Shown piece by piece: positions 1 through 11,330 of a DNA stretch of 64,000 nucleotides (the stretch's first letter is position 1; each line of letters opens with the position of its first letter). The notes beneath the pieces were generated by a model. The model ran no database searches, had not been told where the DNA came from, and worked only from the letters and a program-made list of their open reading frames with translations. The stretch is from positions 21,316,679 to 21,380,678 of the forward strand of contig CM057167.1 of assembly GCA_029962745.1 (NCBI GenBank). The letters run 5' to 3'. Origin of the DNA: Echinometra lucunter. Its lineage: Eukaryota; Echinodermata; Echinoidea; Camarodonta; Echinometridae. The position numbers and the translations under genes are program-made.

Positions 1-1619
1 TTCGTTAAACTGAATAGAATTCTGGTCATTTTGACTAGAATCTAGTCACATTTGACTAGAAAAGAGTAAGTGCCCGTGTGATCCGGTAATCTAGTCAAAT
101 CTGACTAGTTTGTTTTTAGAGTGTACTTTTTCTAGCAGTACATGATAATCAAAGCAATATAGATAGACAGTGCAATCAAAATCGATAGAAAGAATTAGCC
201 TACTACAGAATGATGGGAATGGTTGAACTGTATACCAGCTAGTTTGCATGGTTGTCTATGAATAAACCATTAAACTGCTGAGAGTCAGACGTAATGGTTC
301 TCAAACATTATCAGATATCAGATATCAAATGAAGGAGCATGAATTATCAGATATCAGATAACCTCGTGCATGAATTGGCAAGTGACTCTCAAAATACGAA
401 TTATGCTGGTGCATTATTTAATGATACAAGGCCATGGAGGCCCACGCCCAGTCTCCGAATAAATTCACCTTTTTTTAAAAGATATACATTCAAACCTGCT
501 TTGGCGACCACCTGTAGACCACCTGTTTATAAAGACCACAATTTTTGTTTCCCTTTAATAGTTTTTCCCGTTGAAACGTGTACTAAGTATTAAAAGGAAC
601 CTGTCCATAAAGTCCACCTGCTCATTGAAAGACCGCGTTTCTTGTTTCTCTTAGGTGGTCTTTATACATAGGTTTTACTGTATTCCATGGCAGCCCTAAA
701 TCATAGACCTAATACACTCTTGAAATTAAAGAACTATAGAATTACAGATAAATTGACATTATACAGTCAAGGACGCACGTTCAAATACAAGGAAGCGATA
801 CTTCGAGTATTTTAGGTTGTCGGGGGGGGGGGGCTACGATTTTCATGAAGTGGCTTTTTTTTGGTTTTTTTTTGTTTTAATCTTTCATCGTACGAAACAC
901 AAATTTGTTTCTTGTTTTTCTTTTTTTCCAAATACAAGTTTTTCAAACAAAAGTGAGTACCGGATAGTGAACCTGGACTAGCTACCCTGGACATTGACCT
1001 CATAAGAAAACTACCCCTTGGTAGGACAACTACCCCACGGACATTAACCTCATCATGCTCATAGGACATTGTTACCATCGGGCAACATGAAATACATGTA
1101 CCTCCTATAGTACCAGGACCTTCTTGCATAAAAATGAACGCATCTTGATTTTCAACCAATCAGGATTGAGTATTTGGGACTTGCGTTTAAGTTTTGTAAA
1201 TTTTAAGATTTTGTAATGTAATAGGGCACTGGTTGGGGAAATCATACTATAGGCCAGTTTTCTTCTAAGGCGTTACTTGTCTAATAGCATAATTGAGTTG
1301 CCCGCGGGGAAAAATATCCAAGGGGATAGTGTCCGAGCATAATAGCTGTCACGATACGGGGAAATCTGATTTCACAAACTTAATTTTTCCCGTGATGTAT
1401 ATGATATAATGTCCGGTAAAAAAAAAAAAAAAAAAAAAACTTTCTTTTTTCTCTTCATGTGACACATATCAAAACTTTGTCAGATGGAGATCGTTATGTT
1501 CAGGAAAGGAAAGGATGTTAAAGGTCGGATTAATAAGGTATAATTGGATTGTGTAAACACAAAAATGGATTTCAACCTAGGGGGCGGCTCCCGGATTTTT
1601 TGTGAAGGGTACATGTATG

Positions 1620-1661
<42 letters not shown>

Positions 1662-1969
1662 TGAATAATAGGAGAAAACATATACAATTGCATGATGGAA
1701 GAAAGTTTTAGTGCTGTGTACAGTATTAAAATTACAATACTATTTGTTAATAAGTTGTGTTTTTTTTTAAAGAATGCTCAACACCTTGATAATGATGTGT
1801 CCGTGACTTGGGGCATTTTTGTTTTTGTTTTTGTTTTAATTGGTTTTTATTTCACTCAGCCTAGGTAATATTATCGTCCCGAAATCCGAATAAATACTAC
1901 GTACAAAACTGCCAAAATATTACTGCTGGTTAAGGAATTTTGCCCTATTTTAGTCGGAATTTTTACCTA
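1..1969. other. non-coding spacer with short palindromes and microsatellites
   Basis: No credible coding sequence. The first 112 bases carry several copies of a CTAGTCA / TGACTAG palindromic word, which may be the end of a repeat cut by the window edge. The words TCAGATATCA recur at about 310-360. A poly-A tract lies at 1419-1439 and a (TA)n tract at about 1621-1659. Poly-G occurs near 821-832. The short open frames here show no protein-like composition. Confidence 0.6.
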
Positions 1970-2182
1970 CACTCTAAAAAAAAGGATTGGTCAAAATGAC
2001 CTATATTCGGTTGATATTGTGTCCGACCAAAAATATTGGTAAAGATAGACCAATATGCTAGTTCAGTATTACCAAATTAATTGTTAAAACTACCAAAATT
2101 TGGGTTGATTTTGACCAATTTTGGGGTCGGACACATAATTCACCAACACATCGGTAATTTTGACCAATCCTTTTTGAGAGTG
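1970..2182. mobile_element. MITE with inverted ends (CACTCTAA family)
   Basis: The left end CACTCTAAAAAAAAGGATTG is matched in inverted orientation by the right end, where GGTCAAAAT/ATTTTGACC and AGAGTG recur. The interior is also partly palindromic around the words GTCCGACC and GGTCGGACACATAA. About 213 bp with no coding capacity, so a non-autonomous fold-back or MITE. The flanking duplication is not clear. The element at 8554-8813 has the same type of ends and the same internal GGACACATAATT word, so the two belong to related families. Confidence 0.75.
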
Positions 2183-3012
2183 TGGTACGAGGGGTCTTTT
2201 GCTGGTTGTGCCCCCACCACCTTCATTGGTACTTGTGATCACGACTCCCCGAATTAGCATTTCTACGTTATTTTTTGTAATAATTGATATCATCAGTTGA
2301 CTATATAAAAAGAAGTTTTCTTTCAATACCTGCAACATCGGTAAATTAATTATTCTGCCCCAATTAATGATCCTGATTGATGAAAATTACTTTCTGTTCG
2401 TGACGTATATTATCACGACTAAGTCAGGAAGAAATGTCGTACACGACTGCATGTAAGCCCTTCGTCGTTATGATTTATATTGGAAACAACACATGAAGAG
2501 ATGGGTTTTTATGAGACCTTGAAAGTTGTTCCATCATTATATTGTCCTTTCTATTACGCTTCCTCGCATATTGTTGTAGCGAATATTTTCGTACAGGACA
2601 CTTCAGTCTTTAAATAAACATGACTGTAAACGCATGCATGATTAGTTGCAGGATTCGATGTGGCTGTGGCAGTGCGGTTGCAGAATGGTGTAAGCTCTGC
2701 AAAGAATTCCAGTTTTTGTTTAGCAATATACTTATTAATCTACCGCACCGATTTGGTAAAAAGGGATTAATGGATGAAAGTAAATTAAACAACCGTATCG
2801 ATGTGTAACCGTGGGAACAGTCGTAATGGAACTAATCCATTAGTTATTCTGAAATCCCCTATGTTTTGCGCATTGTAACCAGCAAGCGCGGTTCTAGATC
2901 AAACGATTTAGGGGGCTTCTAGGGGCTTGGAGGATATGTGCCAGAGCTAGAGCAAAGCGACTGAGAGGTGGGAGAGGGATACCCCCCCCCCCCCCCACAC
3001 ACACACACACAC
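2183..3012. other. spacer, no gene seen
   Basis: AT-rich unique-looking sequence with only short open frames and no recognisable domain. It ends in a poly-C tract (about 2982-2996) followed by a (CA)n run immediately before the SINE. Confidence 0.55.
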
Positions 3013-3414
3013 GAGCGAGTTGGCTCCGTCGTTAAAGAGTCTGCCTGTCGAACCAAAGATCGTGGGTTCGAGTCCAACCCAGGCGGAGGACTGGAGCCTA
3101 CGTTGTGTGTTATCGTGCCCCTCTCCTGTTTCATAGACGCAGGCCATGCTACAGTGTAAAACACTCCGTCCCTCGGATAGGACGTTAAATGGAGGTCCCG
3201 TGTAAAGGAGAGTCACCACCTTTGCACGTTAAAGATTGCACTGCACTATTCGTATAAGAGTAGGGGGAAACCCTGGTGTATGTGGTCCACCTGCACACCC
3301 CCAATCATGTGATATCGGAAGGAGAGCCCTGCGGGTTACAGTGATTCAATTCGCTTTTCGCCTCCCAGGCACAGGTGACGCCAAATCAAATAATAATAAT
3401 AATAATAATAATAA
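3013..3414 (+). mobile_element. tRNA-derived SINE with (AAT)n tail
   Basis: The 5' part has an RNA polymerase III type A-box-like segment (TTGGCTCCGTCG, about 3019-3030) and a near-perfect B box, GGTTCGAGTCC at 3065-3075. A roughly 300-bp non-tRNA body follows, and the unit ends in AAT triplets (about 3390-3413). The head fits a tRNA-derived SINE; the body resembles the SINE type common in marine invertebrates, judged from memory only. The CA/poly-C tract just upstream marks the 5' edge. Confidence 0.8.
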
Positions 3415-3485
3415 CCCCCGCCCCCCCCCCCCGCGCGATAGGGACTTTCTAAAATACACATCTACATGTACTACTTTGTTAGTTT

Positions 3486-4335
3486 GCGAGCGAGCGAAGC
3501 GATCGAGCCAAAAATAACCCACTTCTTGCTGTAATTGTCATCAAAATAATTACACCCTAGACTGACATATTTAAATGGTCTATTTGGGCAACCTCGCTAG
3601 ATATACCTCGCTGGCAAATTTTTTGCTGTCCAAAACCACCCTGTTCCTAAAGAGCGAGCGAAGCGAGCAAGGAAACATAGACTCTACAAGCCTATCAAAT
3701 TCAAAATACATTCGGTCACCTCCTTTGCATGCCCAATTCGTTTGCCTTCCCAAATAATTCTTTATCTAGCTTTTATTATGATTGAGCGCAGAGAGCGAAA
3801 AAAGAAATGTACAAAATATAATGCACACCAGCGTAAATCCGTTTCGAGGAGTGGGGGGGGGGGGGGGGGGGGGGAGTTGATCGAAATGTTTTGCTGAAAT
3901 TTCTTGCTCACACTCCACCCTCTTGCCTCCCGGCCCGCCGCACATCATTCCCAATACATACTTTTTGTTTGTTTTACGATCGAGCGAAGCGAGCGAGCCA
4001 AAATAACCGCATCTTGCTGCAAAAGAGGTCTTAGTTTGTTATCATAATACACTCTAGGCCTATACAGCTATTTAACTGGTATATTTGGTCACCTCGCTAA
4101 CAAATTATGATAAACCTCGCTGGTCCAGTAAATTGTTTCCTGCATGTCCAAAACCATACTTAGAAACGTTTCTAAATATTATGAGCGAGCGATTCAAGAA
4201 ACGAAAAACACAATGATAAAGTATTATTTCGACCTCAAAAAACATATGCCTATATTCGGTCACCTCCCTTGCATACCCAATTCGTTTACCTTCCCAAATA
4301 ATTCTTTATATGAGCGAGCGAAGAAAAAATATACA
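3486..4335. repeat. diverged direct duplication with GAGCGAGCGAAGCGAGC words
   Basis: Two copies of about 290-350 bp lie head to tail (about 3486-3775 and 3978-4335). Each opens with GAGCGAAGCGA-type words, then CTTGCTG, a CACCTCGCT block and CCAAAACCA, and each ends with CGGTCACCTCC, TTGCATNCCCAATTCGTTT and CCTTCCCAAATAATTCTTTAT. The intervening 200 bp contains a poly-G tract (3854-3874). Nothing here looks coding. It is probably a tandem or twice-inserted mobile sequence. Confidence 0.7.
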
Positions 4336-5210
4336 AAATTCACTAACTGATCTTATCATGTACACTCCCTGCAGAATTATTTCGAGGATAGTCGGACACG
4401 TTGCTGCAAAAATGTTATGATATCCAGGCATAGACTAGCTGTTGCTGGAATAAGAGTGATTGCTGATCGAAAACATCTTGTTTCGTTTCTGGAATTTATG
4501 AGAGAGCAAAAAAATTTTTTTTTAATACTGAGACCGGGTTATCATAGTTATACTCATACTACTCCCTTCTCGTGCTTTAGTAACGTATGATGATAATTAT
4601 CGGCATCTTCCGTTCTCGCAGAGGGTATTGCGAATAGGTTTATGGTCACAGGCCTTTTTCTCCTGAAAGTTCATCTATTTTAAGTCAACTTTGCCGCTCC
4701 GGAATCATTGCAGTTACATAGGCCTAACAACAATTATTAATGAGTAGAAGAATAGCATAAACTTTGGATAGCGAGACAAGGCAAATCTATTTCCTTTCTT
4801 AAGAATAGTAATATAACAGGTATAGGTTAAGATCATTAAAATGTGAGCGAGCGCTCCCATTTTTTCCTTTATCTTTTTCCTCTCTTTTTTTTTTTTGGGG
4901 GGGGAATATGCGGGTTTAATACAAGGACATTATATTCGAATTCATATGAGATTAAAATTGCACTTTTGTAGTCAAATTTTTTTGGGGGGAGGGCTTGAAC
5001 GATTTTTTTTGGGGGGGGGGCTTCAGCCCCCAAAGCCCCCCCCCCCACCCCACCCCTCCCCCCGTAGAAGCGCGCCTGGTAACCAGGCAAACGGAATTAT
5101 AATTATTCTCAATGCGCTTGTTCAATTTTATGTTCGTTTGTATGATTTTTAAACATAAGAACTGTGCATGGTGATACATATTCATGTGTACACCCACCTT
5201 GGGAAAGCTT
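4336..5210. other. spacer with poly-G/poly-C tracts
   Basis: No gene seen. Four homopolymer G or C tracts occur between 4897 and 5062, one inside the text CTTCAGCCCCCAAAGCCCCC. Open frames crossing them are low-complexity artefacts rich in Gly or Pro. Confidence 0.55.
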
Positions 5211-5773
5211 AAAAGAAAATGCAACCCAGACATTAGTGTGCTTTCAGTGAATGAAGAAGAACAAGAAAGAGTAGAAAGTGAAAGTTTTAGAAAAATCGGA
5301 CAATCTATTCAAGAGTTGTGAATTTTGAAAGTTTAAGTAAATCATTATTATGGAGATCCTTTAAGTTGGCAACTCCACCAGCATCTATGATGTCATTATG
5401 GACAAGTCAGAATGTAACATTTTCATTTTCCAGAAAAAAATTGTTTGATTAACTGTTTGAGTATGACGTGGATACATCAATTCTGCAAGCATTATGCGAA
5501 AAATTATGTTTATTCCCGACTTCAAATTTCACATAAATCTTTTTTTTTTTAGATTATGCACAAAATGAATGGAGAGTTGTCAAAGATGGCATCACAGATG
5601 CTGGCAAAGTTGCCACCTTATATAAAGGACCCCCATAAGAGGGATTTACTTAAACTTTCAAAAGTCATAACTCTTGAACAGATTGTCCGATTTTGCTAAA
5701 ACTTTCACTATTTATTCTTTCGTGTTCGTCTTTATTCACTAAAAGCACATTGCCTGGGTTCCATTCTCCTTTT
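5211..5773. mobile_element. 563-bp fold-back element
   Basis: Arms of about 140 bp are inverted copies: AAAAGAAAATGCAACCCAG on the left pairs with CTGGGTTCCATTCTCCTTTT on the right, and the inner arm words AAATCGGACAATCT and TTTGAAAGTTTAAGTAAATC recur inverted at 5640-5700. A TTAA lies at the left border (5209-5212); the right border has none. The interior carries AGTTGGCAACTCC and AAGTTGCCACC, related to the TTGGCAAC word of other fold-back elements in the window. Confidence 0.8.
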
Positions 5774-6044
5774 GGAGAAAAGAGTTTTTAAATGTGATAC
5801 CTTTACATACAAAATAATGTCCCATCGATATACAATCATAACATTTTTTTAAAGTTTAATTTGCATGTATGATGATATTTTGCTCACTGAATTTCAGCTT
5901 TAATATTCAAGTAGCATTTTTAAAATGCATAGTCTATAGGCCCTGTGGTTTTATCTATATTGTTCAATAAACACATCCATTTCAGCTTTTAGCACTCTTA
6001 ATGTTACTTGAAAACGTAATGTCCCCTTCCAAGGAAAGAATTGC

Positions 6045-6330
6045 TATAACATTCACTATGAACATGACGGACAAAGAAAGCGGACAAAATAAACAACCCC
6101 TCATTCTACCCTTCACAATAGTTCTGGTAGTCAAAAGAACATCCCTTCACTGCTATTGTCTAAAATATGTGGAACAGGTGTCACATGCATATTCACCTGG
6201 AACTACATGATTAAAAATAATAGCTGTGAAGGGATGTTCTTTTGACTACCAGAACCATTGTGAAGGGTAGAATGAGAGGTTGTTTACTTTGTCCGCTTTC
6301 TTTGTCCGCCGTGTTCATAGTGATTGTATA
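6045..6330. mobile_element. fold-back element of about 286 bp
   Basis: Arms of about 110 bp are near-perfect inverted copies. CACTATGAACATGACGGAC at 6054 is mirrored by the GTCCGCCGTGTTCATAGTG block at 6304, and GGTAGTCAAAAGAACATCCC is mirrored at 6228. The spacer is only about 70 bp. Arm identity is high, so the element is relatively young. It sits 10 bp from the next palindrome at 6341. Confidence 0.85.
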
Positions 6331-6340
6331 CTAACTATAG

Positions 6341-6404
6341 ATGGATTTAACCACGGATTATTCATTAATTTGCTATATTCAGTTATTTGTTCGGTTATTG
6401 GTAT

Positions 6405-6475
<71 letters not shown>

Positions 6476-6848
6476 TTTTATTTATTTATTCATTCATTCA
6501 TTTATCATTCGTTTATCTGTCTATAACACGATAAAAACCACTTTCGAAAAATCAACTCAAGCGCAATTTCAAAGGCCTATTGTATTGCCCGTACAAATCA
6601 TTTTCGGATTACGACTACGTACAATGTATAAGCCATTGTATAGTCCGCACATTTCAAAAGGTGTACGGGCTATAAGTGAAGTTGCCTTAAATTATCTTTT
6701 TTTTCGAAATTAGTTTTTATCGTGTTGTAGCTAGATAAACGAATGATAAATGAAGGAATGAATAACCGAATAAATAAATGAACAAATTCAAGTAAGTTAT
6801 ATAGCAAATTAATGAATAATTAAATGAATAATCCATGGTTAAATCCAT
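6341..6848. mobile_element. 508-bp palindrome with an expanded (TTTA)n in one arm
   Basis: The outer arms start with ATGGATTTAACCACGGATTA and end with its near inverse; the inner arms contain CACGATAAAAACCA and its inverse near 6705. The left arm carries a (TTTA)n microsatellite (about 6400-6490) that is short in the right arm, so the array expanded after the palindrome formed. The inner part (about 6525-6730) is related to the element at 13313-13513. The predicted poly-IYLF peptides here are microsatellite artefacts. Confidence 0.8.
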
Positions 6849-8329
6849 CCCAATTTTGATACACATAAATAATATACCTTGTGCGATGATACTCGGTACA
6901 ACTTTATTATTGACATGCAGGTTGTATACCAGTACACTATACTTATGCAGTACAGTACAGCATGCATCCTGATGAATATTTAATATAAATCAATAAAATC
7001 TCTTCGCCTGATGACACCTTCAATTTCACCGTCCATCTGTCACGTAGAATAATGTTGTAGAGGTCTGCAGCCAGGAGTTGCCAATTTGACGCGCTTTGTT
7101 TACATTGTGTCACGCAAATAAAAACATATCTATGATATTTGAATAATATCAATAATATAGTATGATGATGATGATAACAGTTTAATTGGTTGGGGTGATT
7201 ATAACGATTTCAGTGTGGTGATTCTTCGCTTAGACGTAGAAGGAAACATATATTTATATTGCTATATAAGTACGCTTAAGTGATTTACGAACATAATTGT
7301 TTCAGTTATGTTATGAAATGGATGTAATTTATATAAGGAGAGGGCCATTAGGCAGACATTTCCGTGTATGTACAGTTTTGAATGAGCGTATTAAAGAGGC
7401 AGCAATTAGCTGCAGTCCTACTTGTTGCAAAAAAAAAAAAACCAAAAACCACAAACAAACAAAAAAACCAAAGAGAGAAAGGGGGAAAGGGGGAAACATA
7501 AAAGGGGGCTCATTATATTTTACTATACATGTACCACCCATCCCCTCTTCCACTAAGCCTGTTTGGAAGGGACTTTGAAATTTACAGGAAATCAATCCCT
7601 GGACCCCCCCCCCCCCCTCCCCCGCCTCATTCCCCCCCCCCCTGAATAATCCCTGATTCGCTACCGCAATTGTCGAGATGATTAGTTGGAGGTTTTGATT
7701 AAGATATTTGTTTAATTTAGATTGAACTCTATCATAATGTTTATATGAGGCATTTAACGAGCTACAAGTCATGCCCATACTTTTATGAGGGATTTAACGA
7801 GCTACATGTCCCTCTCCATGTAAAAACGTGATTTTGGATTGCGCATTTTCTTGACAATAATATTACATTGTACAACTGCCTGACGTATGAGGTATAGTAG
7901 GTATTATGATGTTGTGTTCAGACCCATTTTTCATGCTTTCACCAAAACAGAATCATTGCTCAGTGACTAAAGGTATACACGAAGTGTGGAGTCTATTAAT
8001 GAAGTAAATAATTTCATCTTTTTAATAAGTCATACACAATGTCATGATGCACATCTAGAAATTCACGACAAAAGAGAAAACCGTAGAACTGTCTGAGAAA
8101 GCTACTTTTCTCATGCAGCGCATGCCTTGTGGTTTGTTTGGGAAACCTGCATTAAAACAAAACCCTTTTCCCTATCACACAAGGTCTCGGAGGTCGCTTT
8201 GTCATGTTTGTATCTATTTCGCAGAAGATATTACTGATTCAGTAATGTCTCCTGCAAAATAGATTTCAGAAGTCTTCAAATGAGGAGGAATTGGTGTCAC
8301 AACGAAATCATTTCTTAACCAGTGAGATA
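6849..8329. other. spacer with homopolymers and a small tandem duplication
   Basis: No gene seen. Features visible are poly-A at about 7429-7441, poly-C tracts at about 7603-7622 and 7632-7642, and a twofold tandem repeat of about 43 bp at 7748-7825 sharing ATTTAACGAGCTACA. Short open frames in both strands lack domain-like sequence. Confidence 0.5.
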
Positions 8330-8333
8330 TGAA

Positions 8334-8910
8334 AGCGAATCGCGGGAGTGTTAAACAAAGCTGTGCGCTAAGTTATAACTTTAAGAATGACTTGAATATG
8401 GAAAGCCAGATGGGATTCTCATATGTATTTAATCGCCCAAGATTAAGTTGAAATATCTATATAGATTAACATCACTATTATTAACAAATATTTTTAATGG
8501 GAATTAAAGGGGTTTTTTTGCCGAGAACTCAATTGCGATTATGTGAAGTACAGTACACTGTAAAAAAAAATATTGGGTAAAATTTTTACCAGCACGAGGG
8601 TAATTATTATGTCCAACCAACTTTGGGCAATGTTTTTACCCAATGCGGGCAGCATATTGTCCAGTTAGGGTGAAAATAAGCAGTAATTACTTTAGAATGG
8701 GCAAAATTATCATCAAATTGGATAAAAAGAAATGCCCAAAGTAATGCCCAAAAGTTGGTTGGACACATAATTACCCTAATGGCACATTTTTACCCAATAT
8801 TTCTTAGAGTGTACAGTCACATTTTGTTAAAACAAAAGGAAAAACTTGGACATTCAAGCGAATCGCGGGAGTGTTAAGTGTGCGAAGTTATAACTTTAAG
8901 AACAACATTG
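8334..8910. mobile_element. older repeat interrupted by a MITE
   Basis: The words AAGCGAATCGCGGGAGTGTT and GTTATAACTTTAAGAA occur at both 8334-8390 and 8858-8905 in direct orientation. The sequence between, apart from the MITE at 8554-8813, parallels the interior of the 22546-22853 element: GACTTGAATATGGAAAGCC versus GACTTGAGTATGGCAAGCC, and GTCACATTTTGTTAAAA versus GTCACACTTTGTTAAAA. It is an older copy of a related repeat into which the MITE inserted. Confidence 0.65.
8554..8813. mobile_element. MITE with TACACTGTAA-type ends, nested
   Basis: The ends TACACTGTAAAAAAAAATAT and ATATTTCTTAGAGTGTA are inverted repeats, extended inward by TTGGGTAAAA / TTTTACCCAA. The interior is palindromic around CCAACCAACTTTGGG and CCCAAAAGTTGGTTGG. 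CAG flanks both sides (8551-8553 and 8814-8816); the duplication could also be read as TACAG. The parallel sequence near 22750 lacks this insert and so resembles the empty site. No coding capacity. Confidence 0.82.
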
Positions 8911-9852
8911 AACACTTTCATTCAATTCAAGCACTTCAAGCATGTTTTTACTCATGGTTTTTTTTTTAAATATGAATAGCAAGACCTCCCAAAGAAAACT
9001 GGTTTCACTTTTCAAAAATTAACATGAAGGTTGTATGGAGTGGATGATGTGGATGAGTGGTATGAGCAAAACTAGATAAACGAGCAAAGTTATACAAGAA
9101 AAGATGAATAAGTACATTGATAATAAATGAATAAACGAGCGAATAAGAGGACAGAAAGAAACTAATAATGTAAAAAAGTAATAATGAAAATTTCACAAAG
9201 AGGAAGTGAAGGTGAAAATAGAATATTCATTTTCGTGATCGACATTTATGGCGAAAGCCCCCCATCCGCAGACAAATAATGTGAATAGAGCGAGGACTTC
9301 GTTCTATTTGCCAATCAATCAATCACTTGTTATGCTCTATTTAACGTTCATAATTATGATAGTGACGTGTGTGACTTTTATTGCTTCGGGGAAACCCATG
9401 ATAGGAGATGGCTCTTCACTGGGAATCCATTTTATGATTTTAATGTTGCAAGAAGGTTAATACAATGTAGTTTTGTTGTAGAATTGTCACCTACGAAAGT
9501 GTAGGTAAGACAACAATAAATTTACATACCGAACTTTGTTCTTCATAATATTATCCCAAAACAATACGTAGAACCATGGAGCTACAATAGCTCCCTGATA
9601 GAACTAAGTGCGCAAATAAAGATTGCATTTGATTTAATATCATGCTCACTGGTCAGATCATCAATGTTTTTACTTTTTCAGAATTATGGTTTTTCTGTAG
9701 AGAAATATCTATGTATAGAAAAAAAAACTATATCCAATAGTTTGCACTTGTTAAATTATCTTCCTAACAATATTGAAGTCCTCGTGGACTCCTACAGATT
9801 GTCTAATTCATTTATTTTCTCTCTTTCTCTCTTATTCCCTTTTCCATCACAG
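8911..9852. other. spacer or intron upstream of GPCR-A
   Basis: No gene recognised. The 3' end (about 9812-9852) is a long pyrimidine run, TTTTCTCTCTTTCTCTCTTA, closing with CATCACAG. That is a good splice acceptor and suggests the GPCR-A coding exon has at least one upstream non-coding exon. A second possible acceptor, CTTTTTCAG, lies at about 9674-9682. Confidence 0.45.
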
Positions 9853-10031
9853 ATTAAACACCTGGATCCGAAACTGACCTTTGAAAACGATACGAAATCA
9901 CATGTTAAAAGCTACACTGTCACGCCCTCTACCTGAAGAGATCATGTGAATTCAAATTCTTCACTGGGAATCGAAAGGAGTTGGGCAAACGTAGAAGGCG
10001 TAGGTCTTTGGTCTTTGCTCTGGTCTTTGCC

Positions 10032-11330
10032 ATGGCTTCCGTGACTTCAGCGTCTCACGCCGTTACGGCCATGGTGCTTAATGCTACGCCGCCAGGAGAA
10101 GAGGAAAAATATATCTTCACCGACTATAACCAACGCATTGCAGTATCAGCCTTGACGATCCTCATCAGTGTCTTCGGGTTGATTGGAAATTTGCTGGTCT
10201 TATTCGCGGTATCGCTCTCTCGGAAACTCCAGACCAAAGTAAGTGTATTCGTGGTGAATTTGAGCGTAGCGGACAGCATCATCTGCTGCGTCTTGCCTTT
10301 TAACGTTGTGGCAATGCTGGCGAAAGAAGGATGGCCGCTGTCGCCTTACGTGTGTGCGTCTGCAGCTGGGTTCTTGTGGATCGCTCTTGGTGCCGGAACC
10401 GTCACTCTTGCATTGATTGCGTTCAACAGATATTACGTCATCAAGAAGTATAACTTTGACACAGTGTACACGTCGAAGAGGATAGCATGCATGATCGCAT
10501 TTTCTTGGTTGTACCCTGCGGTTCTCACCCTGACTGCCACTAACGCTGGGTTAGGGAAGCTGGGTTACTCAAAAAAGTACAAACAGTGTCTACAGGACTC
10601 AACGCATCCGTTGTCGGAGTACTTGAGTCTCTTCGCCGGCGTCACTGTCTTCTTACCAAGTCTCATCCTCATCATCTTTTGCTACGTGATGATATTCGTT
10701 CACGTTCGAAAGCATCATCGTCACTTGATCCGTATCTTTATCGTAGGTGATGGCGCGCGGAATGAGAGCTTCCATGATTCCAGCGTGGAAAACCCGGTCA
10801 CGCCGCGAACTCCGACAAAGGTACAGTTTCGCTTTCCTCCGGAATCGCCAGAGGCAGCTGATGAAGTCCCAGATGTCACAGCCAGCCTGTCACCCCACGT
10901 TTCCCCTTCCGTTCCGCCTAGCGACTTGCCAAACCCGACAACACCGACGAGTCTCACCGGCCCTGCGACACCGACTTCCATGACCGCGAACGGCACCAGG
11001 GAAGTACGTGATCGCTCAAAGTCTGTATCAGAAGAACTGTCGCATTCGGTGAGTCGACGCCAAGCGGACATCACTCGCAACGTCTTCTATGTCGTATGTG
11101 CCTTCCTGATCTGTCTGACACCCTACGGAATAGCCATTCTGCTACCGAACAGTGAGCCAAGTATTCCGTGGGTGATGCTTCTCCTGCAGTTCAATACATG
11201 TGTCAATCCAGTCATCTATGCTCTGAAGCATCCGACCTTTCGTGAGGTCATTCCTCGTATCCTCAGGTGCGACTTCACCAACATCCCGGCCAAGTCGGCC
11301 TGGCTGAAGAAACTTCTTGGTAACAACTGA
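10032..11330 (+). CDS. class A (rhodopsin-like) GPCR, paralogue A
   Basis: A plasma-membrane seven-helix receptor expected to signal through G proteins; the ligand is unknown. The first ATG of the frame (GCCATGG context) gives 432 residues. Visible marks are N-glycosylation site NAT (17-19), Asn1.50 (53), LSVAD with Asp2.50 (81), Cys3.25 (108) and an ECL2 Cys (186) for the usual disulphide, NRY instead of DRY (132-134), Trp4.50 (159), Pro5.50 (209), CLTPY in TM6 (so Leu at the toggle position 6.48) and NPVIY (392-396). The third intracellular loop is about 120 residues, rich in Pro, Ser and Thr with TPTS-type repeats. NRY and the overall pattern recall the melatonin/GPR84/Moody-Tre1 part of class A, but I assign no orthologue. 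The frame upstream to 9981 lacks ATG. An intron probably ends at 9852, so further N-terminal residues from another exon cannot be excluded. Confidence 0.9.
   Translation: MASVTSASHAVTAMVLNATPPGEEEKYIFTDYNQRIAVSALTILISVFGLIGNLLVLFAVSLSRKLQTKVSVFVVNLSVADSIICCVLPFNVVAMLAKEGWPLSPYVCASAAGFLWIALGAGTVTLALIAFNRYYVIKKYNFDTVYTSKRIACMIAFSWLYPAVLTLTATNAGLGKLGYSKKYKQCLQDSTHPLSEYLSLFAGVTVFLPSLILIIFCYVMIFVHVRKHHRHLIRIFIVGDGARNESFHDSSVENPVTPRTPTKVQFRFPPESPEAADEVPDVTASLSPHVSPSVPPSDLPNPTTPTSLTGPATPTSMTANGTREVRDRSKSVSEELSHSVSRRQADITRNVFYVVCAFLICLTPYGIAILLPNSEPSIPWVMLLLQFNTCVNPVIYALKHPTFREVIPRILRCDFTNIPAKSAWLKKLLGNN

Noticed and set aside
3013..3085. Possible functional tRNA gene
   Set aside because: A and B boxes are present but there is no pairing acceptor stem, and the unit continues into a SINE body with an AAT tail.
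6280..6713. Open frames encoding repeated IYLF
   Set aside because: Product of the (TTTA)n array within a palindromic element.
9981..10031. Upstream extension of the GPCR-A frame to TTG
   Set aside because: Non-ATG start with an Arg run; the first ATG at 10032 has a good context and gives exact residue alignment with the paralogue.
10721..11080. Minus-strand open frame opposite GPCR-A
   Set aside because: It is the antisense shadow of the third intracellular loop of the receptor; the + strand frame has full seven-helix structure.
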